Assembly: GCA_948146395.1 (NCBI GenBank)
Contig: OX411549.1
Span: 22,204,990-22,268,989 of the forward strand
Origin: Fragum whitleyi
Lineage: Eukaryota; Mollusca; Bivalvia; Cardiida; Cardiidae
Length of the DNA stretch: 64,000 nt
Reading direction: 5' to 3'
Position 1 is the first letter of the stretch. Every line of letters begins with the position of its first letter. A program made the translations under genes and the position numbers. Below, piece after piece: positions 11,401 through 23,140 of the stretch. The notes below the pieces were generated by a model. That model did no database searches and was not told where the DNA came from. It was given only the letters and a program-made list of their open reading frames with translations.

Positions 11401-14400
11401 CCTTGACCCATCGACCCGAAACTCGGAGCGTTGCAGGTTCAGATGGTCCCCCGGTCACTCGCGCGAGCCCAGGTCAGGCAGCACAGCAGAAAGGTATGCG
11501 GTTCGCGTTTGAAAAGACCAAAACAAGCCCAATTACTTCACTTTTGGGCCACTTGGTACGCAGTTTTTCTACCCCTTAGGCTTGACCTATCGACCCGGAA
11601 CTCTGGGCATTGCAGGTTGGGGTGGTCCCCTGGTCTGTCGCGCGAGCCCAGACCAGACCGCACGCCCGGAGCCAATGCTCTATGCCGCCCAAATTGGCAT
11701 ACCTGGCCAAACGGGTCGACCTTGACCTTGACTGATCGACCCGAAACTCGGAGCGTTGCAGGTTCAGGTGGTCCCGTGGTCGCATGCGCGAGCCCAGGTC
11801 AGACCGCACAGCAGAAGGGTATGCGGTTCGCGCTTGAAAAGACCAAAACAGGCCCAAAGGCCTTGACTGTTGGCAACTTGGTAGGCAGTTTTCTACCCCT
11901 TTGCCTTGACCCATCGACCCGAAACTCGGAGTGTTGCAGGTTCGGGTGGTCCCCTGGTCACTCGCGCGAGCCCAGGTCAGATCGCTCAGCCCAAGGGTAC
12001 GCGGTTCACTGCTGAAAAACCCTAACATACCCAAAGGCCTTGACTGTTGGCAACTTGGTAGGCAGTTTTCTACCCCTTTGCCTTGACCCATCGACCCGAA
12101 ACTCGGAGCGTTGCAGGTTCAGATGGTCCCCCGGTCACTCGCGCGAGCCCAGGTCAGGCAGCACAGCAGAAAGGTATGCGGTTCGCGTTTGAAAAGACCA
12201 AAACAAGCCCAATTACTTCACTTTTGGGCCACTTGGTACGCAGTTTTTCTACCCCTTAGGCTTGACCTATCGACCCGGAACTCTGGGCATTGCAGGTTGG
12301 GGTGGTCCCCTGGTCTGTTGCGCGAGCCCAGACCAGACCGCACGCCCGGAGCCAATGCTCTATGCCGCCCAAATTGGCATACCTGGCCAAACGGGTCGAC
12401 CTTGACCTTGACTGATCGACCCGAAACTCGGAGCGTTGCAGGTTCAGGTGGTCCCGTGGTCGCATGCGCGAGCCCAGGTCAGACCGCACAGCAGAAGGGT
12501 ATGCGGTTCGCGCTTGAAAAGACCAAAACAGGCCCAAAGGCCTTGACTGTTGGCAACTTGGTAGGCAGTTTTCTACCCCTTTGCCTTGACCCATCGACCC
12601 GAAACTCGGAGTGTTGCAGGTTCGGGTGGTCCCCTGGTCACTCGCGCGAGCCCAGGTCAGATCGCTCAGCCCAAGGGTACGCGGTTCACTGCTGAAAAAC
12701 CCTAACATACCCAAAGGCCTTGACTGTTGGCAACTTGGTAGGCAGTTTTCTACCCCTTTGCCTTGACCCATCGACCCGAAACTCGGAGCGTTGCAGGTTC
12801 AGATGGTCCCCCGGTCACTCGCGCGAGCCCAGGTCAGGCAGCACAGCAGAAAGGTATGCAGTTCGCGTTTGAAAAGACCAAAACAAGCCCAATTACTTCA
12901 CTTTTGGGCCACTTGGTACGCAGTTTTTCTACCCCTTAGGCTTGACCTATCAACCCGGAACTCTGGGCATTGCAGGTTGGGGTGGTCCCCTGGTCTGTTG
13001 CGCGAGCCCAGACCAGACCGCACGCCCGGAGCCAATGCTCTATGCCGCCCAAATTGGCATACCTGGCCAAACGGGTCGACCTTGACCTTGACTGATCGAC
13101 CCGAAACTCGGAGCGTTGCAGGTTCAGGTGGTCCCGTGGTCGCATGCGCGAGCCCAGGTCAGACCGCACAGCAGAAGGGTATGCGGTTCGCGCTTGAAAA
13201 GACCAAAACAGGCCCAAAGGCCTTGACTGTTGGCAACTTGGTAGGCAGTTTTCTACCCCTTTGCCTTGACCCATCGACCCGAAACTCGGAGTGTTGCAGG
13301 TTCGGGTGGTCCCCTGGTCACTCGCGCGAGCCCAGGTCAGATCGCTCAGCCCAAGGGTACGCGGTTCACTGCTGAAAAACCCTAACATACCCAAAGGCCT
13401 TGACTGTTGGCAACTTGGTAGGCAGTTTTCTACCCCTTTGCCTTGACCCATCGACCCGAAACTCGGAGCGTTGCAGGTTCAGATGGTCCCCCGGTCACTC
13501 GCGCGAGCCCAGGTCAGGCAGCACAGCAGAAAGGTATGCGGTTCGCGTTTGAAAAGACCAAAACAAGCCCAATTACTTCACTTTTGGGCCACTTGGTACG
13601 CAGTTTTTCTACCCCTTAGGCTTGACCTATCGACCCGGAACTCTGGGCATTGCAGGTTGGGGTGGTCCCCTGGTCTGTCGCGCGAGCCCAGACCAGACCG
13701 CACGCCCGGAGCCAATGCTCTATGCCGCCCAAATTGGCATACCTGGCCAAACGGGTCGACCTTGACCTTGACTGATCGACCCGAAACTCGGAGCGTTGCA
13801 GGTTCAGGTGGTCCCGTGGTCGCATGCGCGAGCCCAGGTCAGACCGCACAGCAGAAGGGTATGCGGTTCGCGCTTGAAAAGACCAAAACAGGCCCAAAGG
13901 CCTTGACTGTTGGCAACTTGGTAGGCAGTTTTCTACCGTTTTGCCTTGACCCATCGACCCAAAACTCGGAGTGTTGCAGGTTCGGGTGGTCCCCTGGTCA
14001 CTCGCGCGAGCCCAGGTCAGATCGCTCAGCCCAAGGGTACGCGGTTCACTGCTGAAAAACCCTAACATACCCAAAGGCCTTGACTGTTGGCAACTTGGTA
14101 GGCAGTTTTCTACCCCTTTGCCTTGACCCATCGACCCGAAACTCGGAGCGTTGCAGGTTCAGATGGTCCCCCGGTCACTCGCGCGAGCCCAGGTCAGGCA
14201 GCACAGCAGAAAGGTATGCGGTTCGCGTTTGAAAAGACCAAAACAAGCCCAATTACTTCACTTTTGGGCCACTTGGTACGCAGTTTTTCTACCCCTTAGG
14301 CTTGACCTATCGACCCGGAACTCTGGGCATTGCAGGTTGGGGTGGTCCCCTGGTCTGTCGCGCGAGCCCAGACCAGACCGCACGCCCGGAGCCAATGCTC

Positions 14401-17400
14401 TATGCCGCCCAAATTGGCATACCTGGCCAAACGGGTCGACCTTGACCTTGACTGATCGACCCGAAACTCGGAGCGTTGCAGGTTCAGGTGGTCCCGTGGT
14501 CGCATGCGCGAGCCCAGGTCAGACCGCACAGCAGAAGGGTATGCGGTTCGCGCTTGAAAAGACCAAAACAGGCCCAAAGGCCTTGACTGTTGGCAACTTG
14601 GTAGGCAGTTTTCTACCCCTTTGCCTTGACCCATCGACCCGAAACTCGGAGCGTTGCAGGTTCGGGTGGTCCCCTGGTCACTCGCGCGAGCCCAGGTCAG
14701 ATCGCTCAGCCCAAGGGTACGCGGTTCACTGCTGAAAAACCCTAACATACCCAAAGGCCTTGACTGTTGGCAACTTGGTAGGCAGTTTTCTACCCCTTTG
14801 CCTTGACCCATCGACCCGAAACTCGGAGCGTTGCAGGTTCAGATGGTCCCCCGGTCACTCGCGCGAGCCCAGGTCAGGCAGCACAGCAGAAAGGTATGCG
14901 GTTCGCGTTTGAAAAGACCAAAACAAGCCCAATTACTTCACTTTTGGGCCACTTGGTACGCAGTTTTTCTACCCCTTAGGCTTGACCTATCGACCCGGAA
15001 CTCTGGGCATTGCAGGTTGGGGTGGTCCCCTGGTCTGTCGCGCGAGCCCAGACCAGACCGCACGCCCGGAGCCAATGCTCTATGCCGCCCAAATTGGCAT
15101 ACCTGGCCAAACGGGTCGACCTTGACCTTGACTGATCGAAACGAAACTCGGAGCGTTGCAGGTTCAGGTGGTCCCGTGGTCGCATGCGCGAGCCCAGGTC
15201 AGACCGCACAGCAGAAGGGTATGCGGTTCGCGCTTGAAAAGACCAAAACAGGCCCAAAGGCCTTGACTGTTGGCAACTTGGTAGGCAGTTTTCTACCCCT
15301 TTGCCTTGACCCATCGACCCGAAACTCGGAGTGTTGCAGGTTCGGGTGGTCCCCTGGTCACTCGCGCGAGCCCAGGTCAGATCGCTCAGCCCAAGGGTAC
15401 GCGGTTCACTGCTGAAAAACCCTAACATACCCAAAGGCCTTGACTGTTGGCAACTTGGTAGGCAGTTTTCTACCCCTTTGCCTTGACCCATCGACCCGAA
15501 ACTCGGAGCGTTTCAGGTTCAGATGGTCCCCCGGTCACTCGCGCGAGCCCAGGTCAGGCAGCACAGCAGAAAGGTATGCGGTTCGCGTTCGAAAAGACCA
15601 AAACAAGCCCAATTACTTCACTTTTGGGCCACTTGGTACGCAGTTTTTCTACCCCTTAGGCTTGACCTATCGACCCGGAACTCTGGGCATTGCAGGTTGG
15701 GGTGGTCCCCTGGTCTGTTGCGCGAGCCCAGACCAGACCGCACGCCCGGAGCCAATGCTCTATGCCGCCCAAATTGGCATACCTGGCCAAACGGGTCGAC
15801 CTTGACCTTGACTGATCGACCCGAAACTCGGAGCGTTGCAGGTTCAGGTGGTCCCGTGGTCGCATGCGCGAGCCCAGGTCAGACCGCACAGCAGAAGGGT
15901 ATGCGGTTCGCGCTTGAAAAGACCAAAACAGGCCCAAAGGCCTTGACTGTTGGCAACTTGGTAGGCAGTTTTCTACCCCTTTGCCTTGACCCATCGACCC
16001 GAAACTTGGAGTGTTGCAGGTTCGGGTGGTCCCCTGGTCACTCGCGCGAGCCCAGGTCAGATCGCTCAGCCCAAGGGTACGCGGTTCACTGCTGAAAAAC
16101 CCTAACATACCCAAAGGCCTTGACTGTTGGCAACTTGGTAGGCAGTTTTCTACCCCTTTGCCTTGACCCATCGACCCGAAACTCGGAGCGTTGCAGGTTC
16201 AGATGGTCCCCCGGTCACTCGCGCGAGCCCAGGTCAGGCAGCACAGCAGAAAGGTATGCGGTTCGCGTTTGAAAAGACCAAAACAAGCCCAATTACTTCA
16301 CTTTTGGGCCACTTGGTACACAGTTTTTCTACCCCTTAGGCTTGACCTATCGACCCGGAACTCTGGGCATTGCAGGTTGGGGTGGTCCCCTGGTCTGTCG
16401 CGCGAGCCCAGACCAGACCGCACGCCCGGAGCCAATGCTCTATGCCGCCCAAATTGGCATACCTGGCCAAACGGGTCGACCTTGACCTTGACTGATCGAC
16501 CCGAAACTCGGAGCGTTGCAGGTTCAGGTGGTCCCGTGGTCGCATGCGCGAGCCCAGGTCAGACCGCACAGCAGAAGGGTATGCGGTTCGCGCTTGAAAA
16601 GACCAAAACAGGCCCAAAGGCCTTGACTGTTGGCAACTTGGTAGGCAGTTTTCTACCCCTTTGCCTTGACCCATCGACCCGAAACTCGGAGTGTTGCAGG
16701 TTCGGGTGGTCCCCTGGTCACTCGCGCGAGCCCAGGTCAGATCGCTCAGCCCAAGGGTACGCGGTTCACTGCTGAAAAACCCTAACATACCCAAAGGCCT
16801 TGACTGTTGGCAACTTGGTAGGCAGTTTTCTACCCCTTTGCCTTGACCCATCGACCCGAAACTCGGAGCGTTTCAGGTTCAGATGGTCCCCCGGTCACTC
16901 GCGCGAGCCCAGGTCAGGCAGCACAGCAGAAAGGTATGCGGTTCGCGTTTGAAAAGACCAAAACAAGCCCAATTACTTCACTTTTGGGCCACTTGGTACG
17001 CAGTTTTTCTACCCCTTAGGCTTGACCTATCGACCCGGAACTCAGGGCATTGCAGGTTGGGGTGGTCCCCTGGTCTGTCGCGCGAGCCCAGACCAGACCG
17101 CACGCCCGGAGCCAATGCTCTATGCCGCCCAAATTGGCATACCTGGCCAAACGGGTCGACCTTGACCTTGACTGATCGACCCGAAACTCGGAGCGTTGCA
17201 GGTTCAGGTGGTCATGTGGTCGCATGCGTGAGCCCAGGTCAGACCGCACAGCAGAAGGGTATGCGGTTCGCGCTTGAAAAGACCAAAACAGGCCCAAAGG
17301 CCTTGACTGTTGGCAACTTGGTAGGCAGTTTTCTACCCCTTTGCCTTGACCCATCGACCCGAAACTCGGAGTGTTGCAGGTTCGGGTGGTCCCCTGGTCA

Positions 17401-18380
17401 CTCGCGCGAGCCCAGGTCAGATCGCTCAGCCCAAGGGTACGCGGTTCACTGCTGAAAAACCCTAACATACCCAAAGGCCTTGACTGTTGGCAACTTGGTA
17501 GGCAGTTTTCTACCCCTTTGCCTTGACCCATCGACCCGAAACTCGGAGCGTTGCAGGTTCAGATGGTCCCCCGGTCACTCGCGCGAGCCCAGGTCAGGCA
17601 GCACAGCAGAAAGGTATGCGGTTCGCGTTCGAAAAGACCAAAACAAGCCCAATTACTTCACTTTTGGGCCACTTGGTACGCAGTTTTTCTACCCCTTAGG
17701 CTTGACCTATCGACCCGGAACTCTGGGCATTGCAGGTTGGGGTGGTCCCCTGGTCTGTCGCGCGAGCCCAGACCAGACCGCACGCCCGGAGCCAATGCTC
17801 TATGCCGCCCAAATTGGCATACCTGGCCAAACGGGTCGACCTTGACCTTGACTGATCGACCCGAAACTCGGAGCGTTGCAGGTTCAGGTGGTCCCGTGGT
17901 CGCATGCGCGAGCCCAGGTCAGACCGCACAGCAGAAGGGTATGCGGTTCGCGCTTGAAAAGACCAAAACAGGCCCAAAGGCCTTGACTGTTGGCAACTTG
18001 GTAGGCAGTTTTCTACCCCTTTGCCTTGACCCATCGACCCGAAACTCGGAGTGTTGCAGGTTCGGGTGGTCCCCTGGTCACTCGCGCGAGCCCAGGTCAG
18101 ATCGCTCAGCCCAAGGGTACGCGGTTCACTGCTGAAAAACCCTAACATACCCAAAGGCCTTGACTGTTGGCAACTTGGTAGGCAGTTTTCTACCCCTTTG
18201 CCTTGACCCATCGACCCGAAACTCGGAGCGTTGCAGGTTCAGATGGTCCCCCGGTCACTCGCGCGAGCCCAGGTCAGGCAGCACAGCAGAAAGGTATGCG
18301 GTTCGCGTTTGAAAAGACCAAAACAAGCCCAATTACTTCACTTTTGGGCCACTTGGTACGCAGTTTTTCTACCCCTTAGG

Positions 18381-20420
18381 CTTGACCTATCGACCCGGAA
18401 CTCTGGGCATTGCAGGTTGGGGTGGTCCCCTGGTCTGTCGCGCGAGCCCAGACCAGACCGCACGCCCGGAGCCAATGCTCTATGCTGCCCAAATTGGCAT
18501 ACCTGGCCAAACGGGTCGACCTTGACCTTGACTGATCGACCCGAAACTCGGAGCGTTGCAGGTTCAGGTGGTCCCGTGGTCGCATGCGCGAGCCCAGGTC
18601 AGACCGCACAGCAGAAGGGTATGCGGTTCGCGCTTGAAAAGACCAAAACAGGCCCAAAGGCCTTGACTGTTGGCAACTTGGTAGGCAGTTTTCTACCCCT
18701 TTGCCTTGACCCATCGACCCGAAACTCGGAGCGTTGCAGGTTCGGGTGGTCCCCCGGTCACTCGCGCGAGCCCAGGTCAGATCGCTCAGCCCAAGGGTAC
18801 GCGGTTCACTGCTGAAAAACCCTAACATACCCAAAGGCCTTGACTGTTGGCAACTTGGTAGGCAGTTTTCTACCCCTTTGCCTTGACCCATCGACCCGAA
18901 ACTCGGAGCGTTGCAGGTTCAGATGGTCCCCCGGTCACTCGCGCGAGCCCAGGTCAGGCAGCACAGCAGAAAGGTATGCGGTTCGCGTTTGAAAAGACCA
19001 AAACAAGCCCAATTACTTCACTTTTGGGCCACTTGGTACGCAGTTTTTCTACCCCTTAGGCTTGACCTATCGACCCGGAACTCTGGGCATTGCAGGTTGG
19101 GGTGGTCCCCTGGTCTGTCGCGCGAGGCCAGACCAGACCGCACGCCCGGAGCCAATGCTCTATGCCGCCCAAATTGGCATACCTGGCCAAACGGGTCGAC
19201 CTTGACCTTGACTGATCGACCCGAAACTCGGAGCGTTGCAGGTTCAGGTGGTCCCGTGGTCGCATGCGCGAGCCCAGGTCAGACCGCACAGCAGAAGGGT
19301 ATGCGGTTCGCGCTTGAAAAGACCAAAACAGGCCCAAAGGCCTTGACTGTTGGCAACTTGGTAGGCAGTTTTCTACCCCTTTGCCTTGACCCATCGACCC
19401 GAAACTCGGAGCGTTGCAGGTTCGGGTGGTCCCCTGGTCACTCGGGCGAGCCCAGGTCAGATCGCTCAGCCCAAGGGTACGCGGTTCACTGCTGAAAAAC
19501 CCTAACATACCCAAAGGCCTTGACTGTTGGCAACTTGGTAGGCAGTTTTCTACCCCTTTGCCTTGACCCATCGACCCGAAACTCGGAGCGTTGCAGGTTC
19601 AGATGGTCCCCCGGTCACTCGCGCGAGCCCAGGTCAGGCAGCACAGCAGAAAGGTATGCGGTTCGCGTTTGAAAAGACCAAAACAAGCCCAACTACTTCA
19701 CTTTTGGGCCACTTGGTACGCAGTTTTTCTACCCCTTAGGCTTGACCTATCGACCCGGAACTCTGGGCATTGCAGGTTGGGGTGGTCCCCTGGTCTGTCG
19801 CGCGAGCCCAGACCAGACCGCACGCCCGGAGCCAATGCTCTATGCCGCCCAAATTGGCATACCTGGCCAAACGGGTCGACCTTGACCTTGACTGATCGAC
19901 CCGAAACTCGGAGCGTTGCAGGTTCAGGTGGTCCCGTGGTCGCATGCGCGAGCCCAGGTCAGACCGCACAGCAGAAGGGTATGCGGTTCGCGCTTGAAAA
20001 GACCAAAACAGGCCCAAAGGCCTTGACTGTTGGCAACTTGGTAGGCAGTTTTCTACCCCTTTGCCTTGACCCATCGACCCGAAACTCGGAGTGTTGCAGG
20101 TTCGGGTGGTCCCCTGGTCACTCGCGCGAGCCCAGGTCAGATCGCTCAGCCCAAGGGTACGCGGTTCACTGCTGAAAAACCCTAACATACCCAAAGGCCT
20201 TGACTGTTGGCAACTTGGTAGGCAGTTTTCTACCCCTTTGCCTTGACCCATCGACCCGAAACTCGGAGCGTTGCAGGTTCAGATGGTCCCCCGGTCACTC
20301 GCGCGAGCCCAGGTCAGGCAGCACAGCAGAAAGGTATGCGGTTCGCGTTTGAAAAGACCAAAACAAGCCCAATTACTTCACTTTTGGGCCACTTGGTACG
20401 CAGCTTTTCTACCCCTTAGG
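18381..20420 (+). repeat. 2,040-bp super-unit, first copy (HOR units 28-30)
   Basis: Three consecutive HORs carry a set of variants that returns exactly 2,040 bp later: T at 18486, C at 18732, C at 18755, C at 19412, G at 19445 and C at 19693. G at 19445 is a transversion and C at 19693 is not a CpG loss, so repeated independent mutation is unlikely. G at 19127 is private to this copy and presumably arose after the duplication. Confidence 0.9.
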
Positions 20421-22460
20421 CTTGACCTATCGACCCGGAACTCTGGGCATTGCAGGTTGGGGTGGTCCCCTGGTCTGTCGCGCGAGCCCAGACCAGACCG
20501 CACGCCCGGAGCCAATGCTCTATGCTGCCCAAATTGGCATACCTGGCCAAACGGGTCGACCTTGACCTTGACTGATCGACCCGAAACTCGGAGCGTTGCA
20601 GGTTCAGGTGGTCCCGTGGTAGCATGCGCGAGCCCAGGTCAGACCGCACAGCAGAAGGGTATGCGGTTCGCGCTTGAAAAGACCAAAACAGGCCCAAAGG
20701 CCTTGACTGTTGGCAACTTGGTAGGCAGTTTTCTACCCCTTTGCCTTGACCCATCGACCCGAAACTCGGAGCGTTGCAGGTTCGGGTGGTCCCCCGGTCA
20801 CTCGCGCGAGCCCAGGTCAGATCGCTCAGCCCAAGGGTACGCGGTTCACTGCTGAAAAACCCTAACATACCCAAAGGCCTTGACTGTTGGCAACTTGGTA
20901 GGCAGTTTTCTACCCCTTTGCCTTGACCCATCGACCCGAAACTCGGAGCGTTGCAGGTTCAGATGGTCCCCCGGTCACTCGCGCGAGCCCAGGTCAGGCA
21001 GCACAGCAGAAAGGTATGCGGTTCGCGTTTGAAAAGACCAAAACAAGCCCAATTACTTCACTTTTGGGCCACTTGGTACGCAGTTTTTCTACCCCTTAGG
21101 CTTGACCTATCGACCCGGAACTCTGGGCATTGCAGGTTGGGGTGGTCCCCTGGTCTGTCGCGCGAGCCCAGACCAGACCGCACGCCCGGAGCCAATGCTC
21201 TATGCCGCCCAAATTGGCATACCTGGCCAAACGGGTCGACCTTGACCTTGACTGATCGACCCGAAACTCGGAGCGTTGCAGGTTCAGGTGGTCCCGTGGT
21301 CGCATGCGCGAGCCCAGGTCAGACCGCACAGCAGAAGGGTATGCGGTTCGCGCTTGAAAAGACCAAAACAGGCCCAAAGGCCTTGACTGTTGGCAACTTG
21401 GTAGGCAGTTTTCTACCCCTTTGCCTTGACCCATCGACCCGAAACTCGGAGCGTTGCAGGTTCGGGTGGTCCCCTGGTCACTCGGGCGAGCCCAGGTCAG
21501 ATCGCTCAGCCCAAGGGTACGCGGTTCACTGCTGAAAAACCCTAACATACCCAAAGGCCTTGACTGTTGGCAACTTGGTAGGCAGTTTTCTACCCCTTTG
21601 CCTTGACCCATCGACCCGAAACTCGGAGCGTTGCAGGTTCAGATGGTCCCCCGGTCACTCGCGCGAGCCCAGGTCAGGCAGCACAGCAGAAAGGTATGCG
21701 GTTCGCGTTTGAAAAGACCAAAACAAGCCCAACTACTTCACTTTTGGGCCACTTGGTACGCAGTTTTTCTACCCCTTAGGCTTGACCTATCGACCCGGAA
21801 CTCTGGGCATTGCAGGTTGGGGTGGTCCCCTGGTCTGTCGCGCGAGCCCAGACCAGACCGCACGCCCGGAGCCAATGCTCTATGCCGCCCAAATTGGCAT
21901 ACCTGGCCAAACGGGTCGACCTTGACCTTGACTGATCGACCCGAAACTCGGAGCGTTGCAGGTTCAGGTGGTCCCGTGGTCGCATGCGCGAGCCCAGGTC
22001 AGACCGCACAGCAGAAGGGTATGCGGTTCGCGCTTGAAAAGACCAAAACAGGCCCAAAGGCCTTGACTGTTGGCAACTTGGTAGGCAGTTTTCTACCCCT
22101 TTGCCTTGACCCATCGACCCGAAACTCGGAGTGTTGCAGGTTCGGGTGGTCCCCTGGTCACTCGCGCGAGCCCAGGTCAGATCGCTCAGCCCAAGGGTAC
22201 GCGGTTCACTGCTGAAAAACCCTAACATACCCAAAGGCCTTGACTGTTGGCAACTTGGTAGGCAGTTTTCTACCCCTTTGCCTTGACCCATCGACCCGAA
22301 ACTCGGAGCGTTGCAGGTTCAGATGGTCCCCCGGTCACTCGCGCGAGCCCAGGTCAGGCAGCACAGCAGAAAGGTATGCGGTTCGCGTTTGAAAAGACCA
22401 AAACAAGCCCAATTACTTCACTTTTGGGCCACTTGGTACGCAGTTTTTCTACCCCTTAGG
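20421..22460 (+). repeat. 2,040-bp super-unit, second copy (HOR units 31-33)
   Basis: It carries the same variants at +2,040 bp: T at 20526, C at 20772, C at 20795, C at 21452, G at 21485 and C at 21733. Differences private to this copy include C at 20404 (just before it) and A near 20621. The shared pattern shows a tandem duplication of three HORs (twelve monomers). Confidence 0.9.
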
Positions 22461-23140
22461 CTTGACCTATCGACCCGGAACTCTGGGCATTGCAGGTTGG
22501 GGTGGTCCCCTGGTCTGTCGCGCGAGCCCAGACCAGACCGCACGCCCGGAGCCAATGCTCTATGCCGCCCAAATTGGCATACCTGGCCAAACGGGTCGAC
22601 CTTGACCTTGACTGATCGACCCGAAACTCGGAGCGTTGCAGGTTCAGGTGGTCCCGTGGTCGCATGCGCGAGCCCAGGTCAGACCGCACAGCAGATGGGT
22701 ATGCGGTTCGCGCTTGAAAAGACCAAAACAGGCCCAAAGGCCTTGACTGTTGGCAACTTGGTAGGCAGTTTTCTACCCCTTTGCCTTGACCCATCGACCC
22801 GAAACTCGGAGCGTTGCAGGTTCGGGTGGTCCCCCGGTCACTCGCGCGAGCCCAGGTCAGATCGCTCAGCCCAAGGGTACGCGGTTCACTGCTGAAAAAC
22901 CCTAACATACCCAAAGGCCTTGACTGTTGGCAACTTGGTAGGCAGTTTTCTACCCCTTTGCCTTGACCCATCGACCCGAAACTCGGAGCGTTGCAGGTTC
23001 AGATGGTCCCCCGGTCACTCGCGCGAGCCCAGGTCAGGCAGCACAGCAGAAAGGTATGCGGTTCGCGTTTGAAAAGACCAAAACAAGCCCAATTACTTCA
23101 CTTTTGGGCCACTTGGTACGCAGTTTTTCTACCCCTTAGG
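22461..23140 (+). repeat. HOR unit 34, partial third copy of the super-unit pattern
   Basis: C at 22812 and C at 22835 repeat the 18732/18755 and 20772/20795 pair at another +2,040 bp, but the T expected at 22566 and the G expected at 23525 are absent. T at 22696 is private. This unit may be the remnant of a third super-unit copy trimmed by later exchange. Confidence 0.7.

Larger units (their letters stand above)
4101..18380 (+). repeat. HOR units 7-27 (21 full 680-bp copies)
   Basis: Twenty-one uninterrupted 680-bp units start at 4101 and end at 18380. Most carry zero to three differences from consensus. Variants shared between non-adjacent copies include C at 6065 and 8785 (2,720 bp apart), T at 12319, 12999 and 15719 (CpG), T at 15513 and 16873 (1,360 bp apart), and C at 15590 and 17630 (2,040 bp apart). 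Double-base changes occur at 13938-13939, 15140-15141 and 17214-17215. Offsets that are whole multiples of 680 fit exchange in register between copies. Confidence 0.95.
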
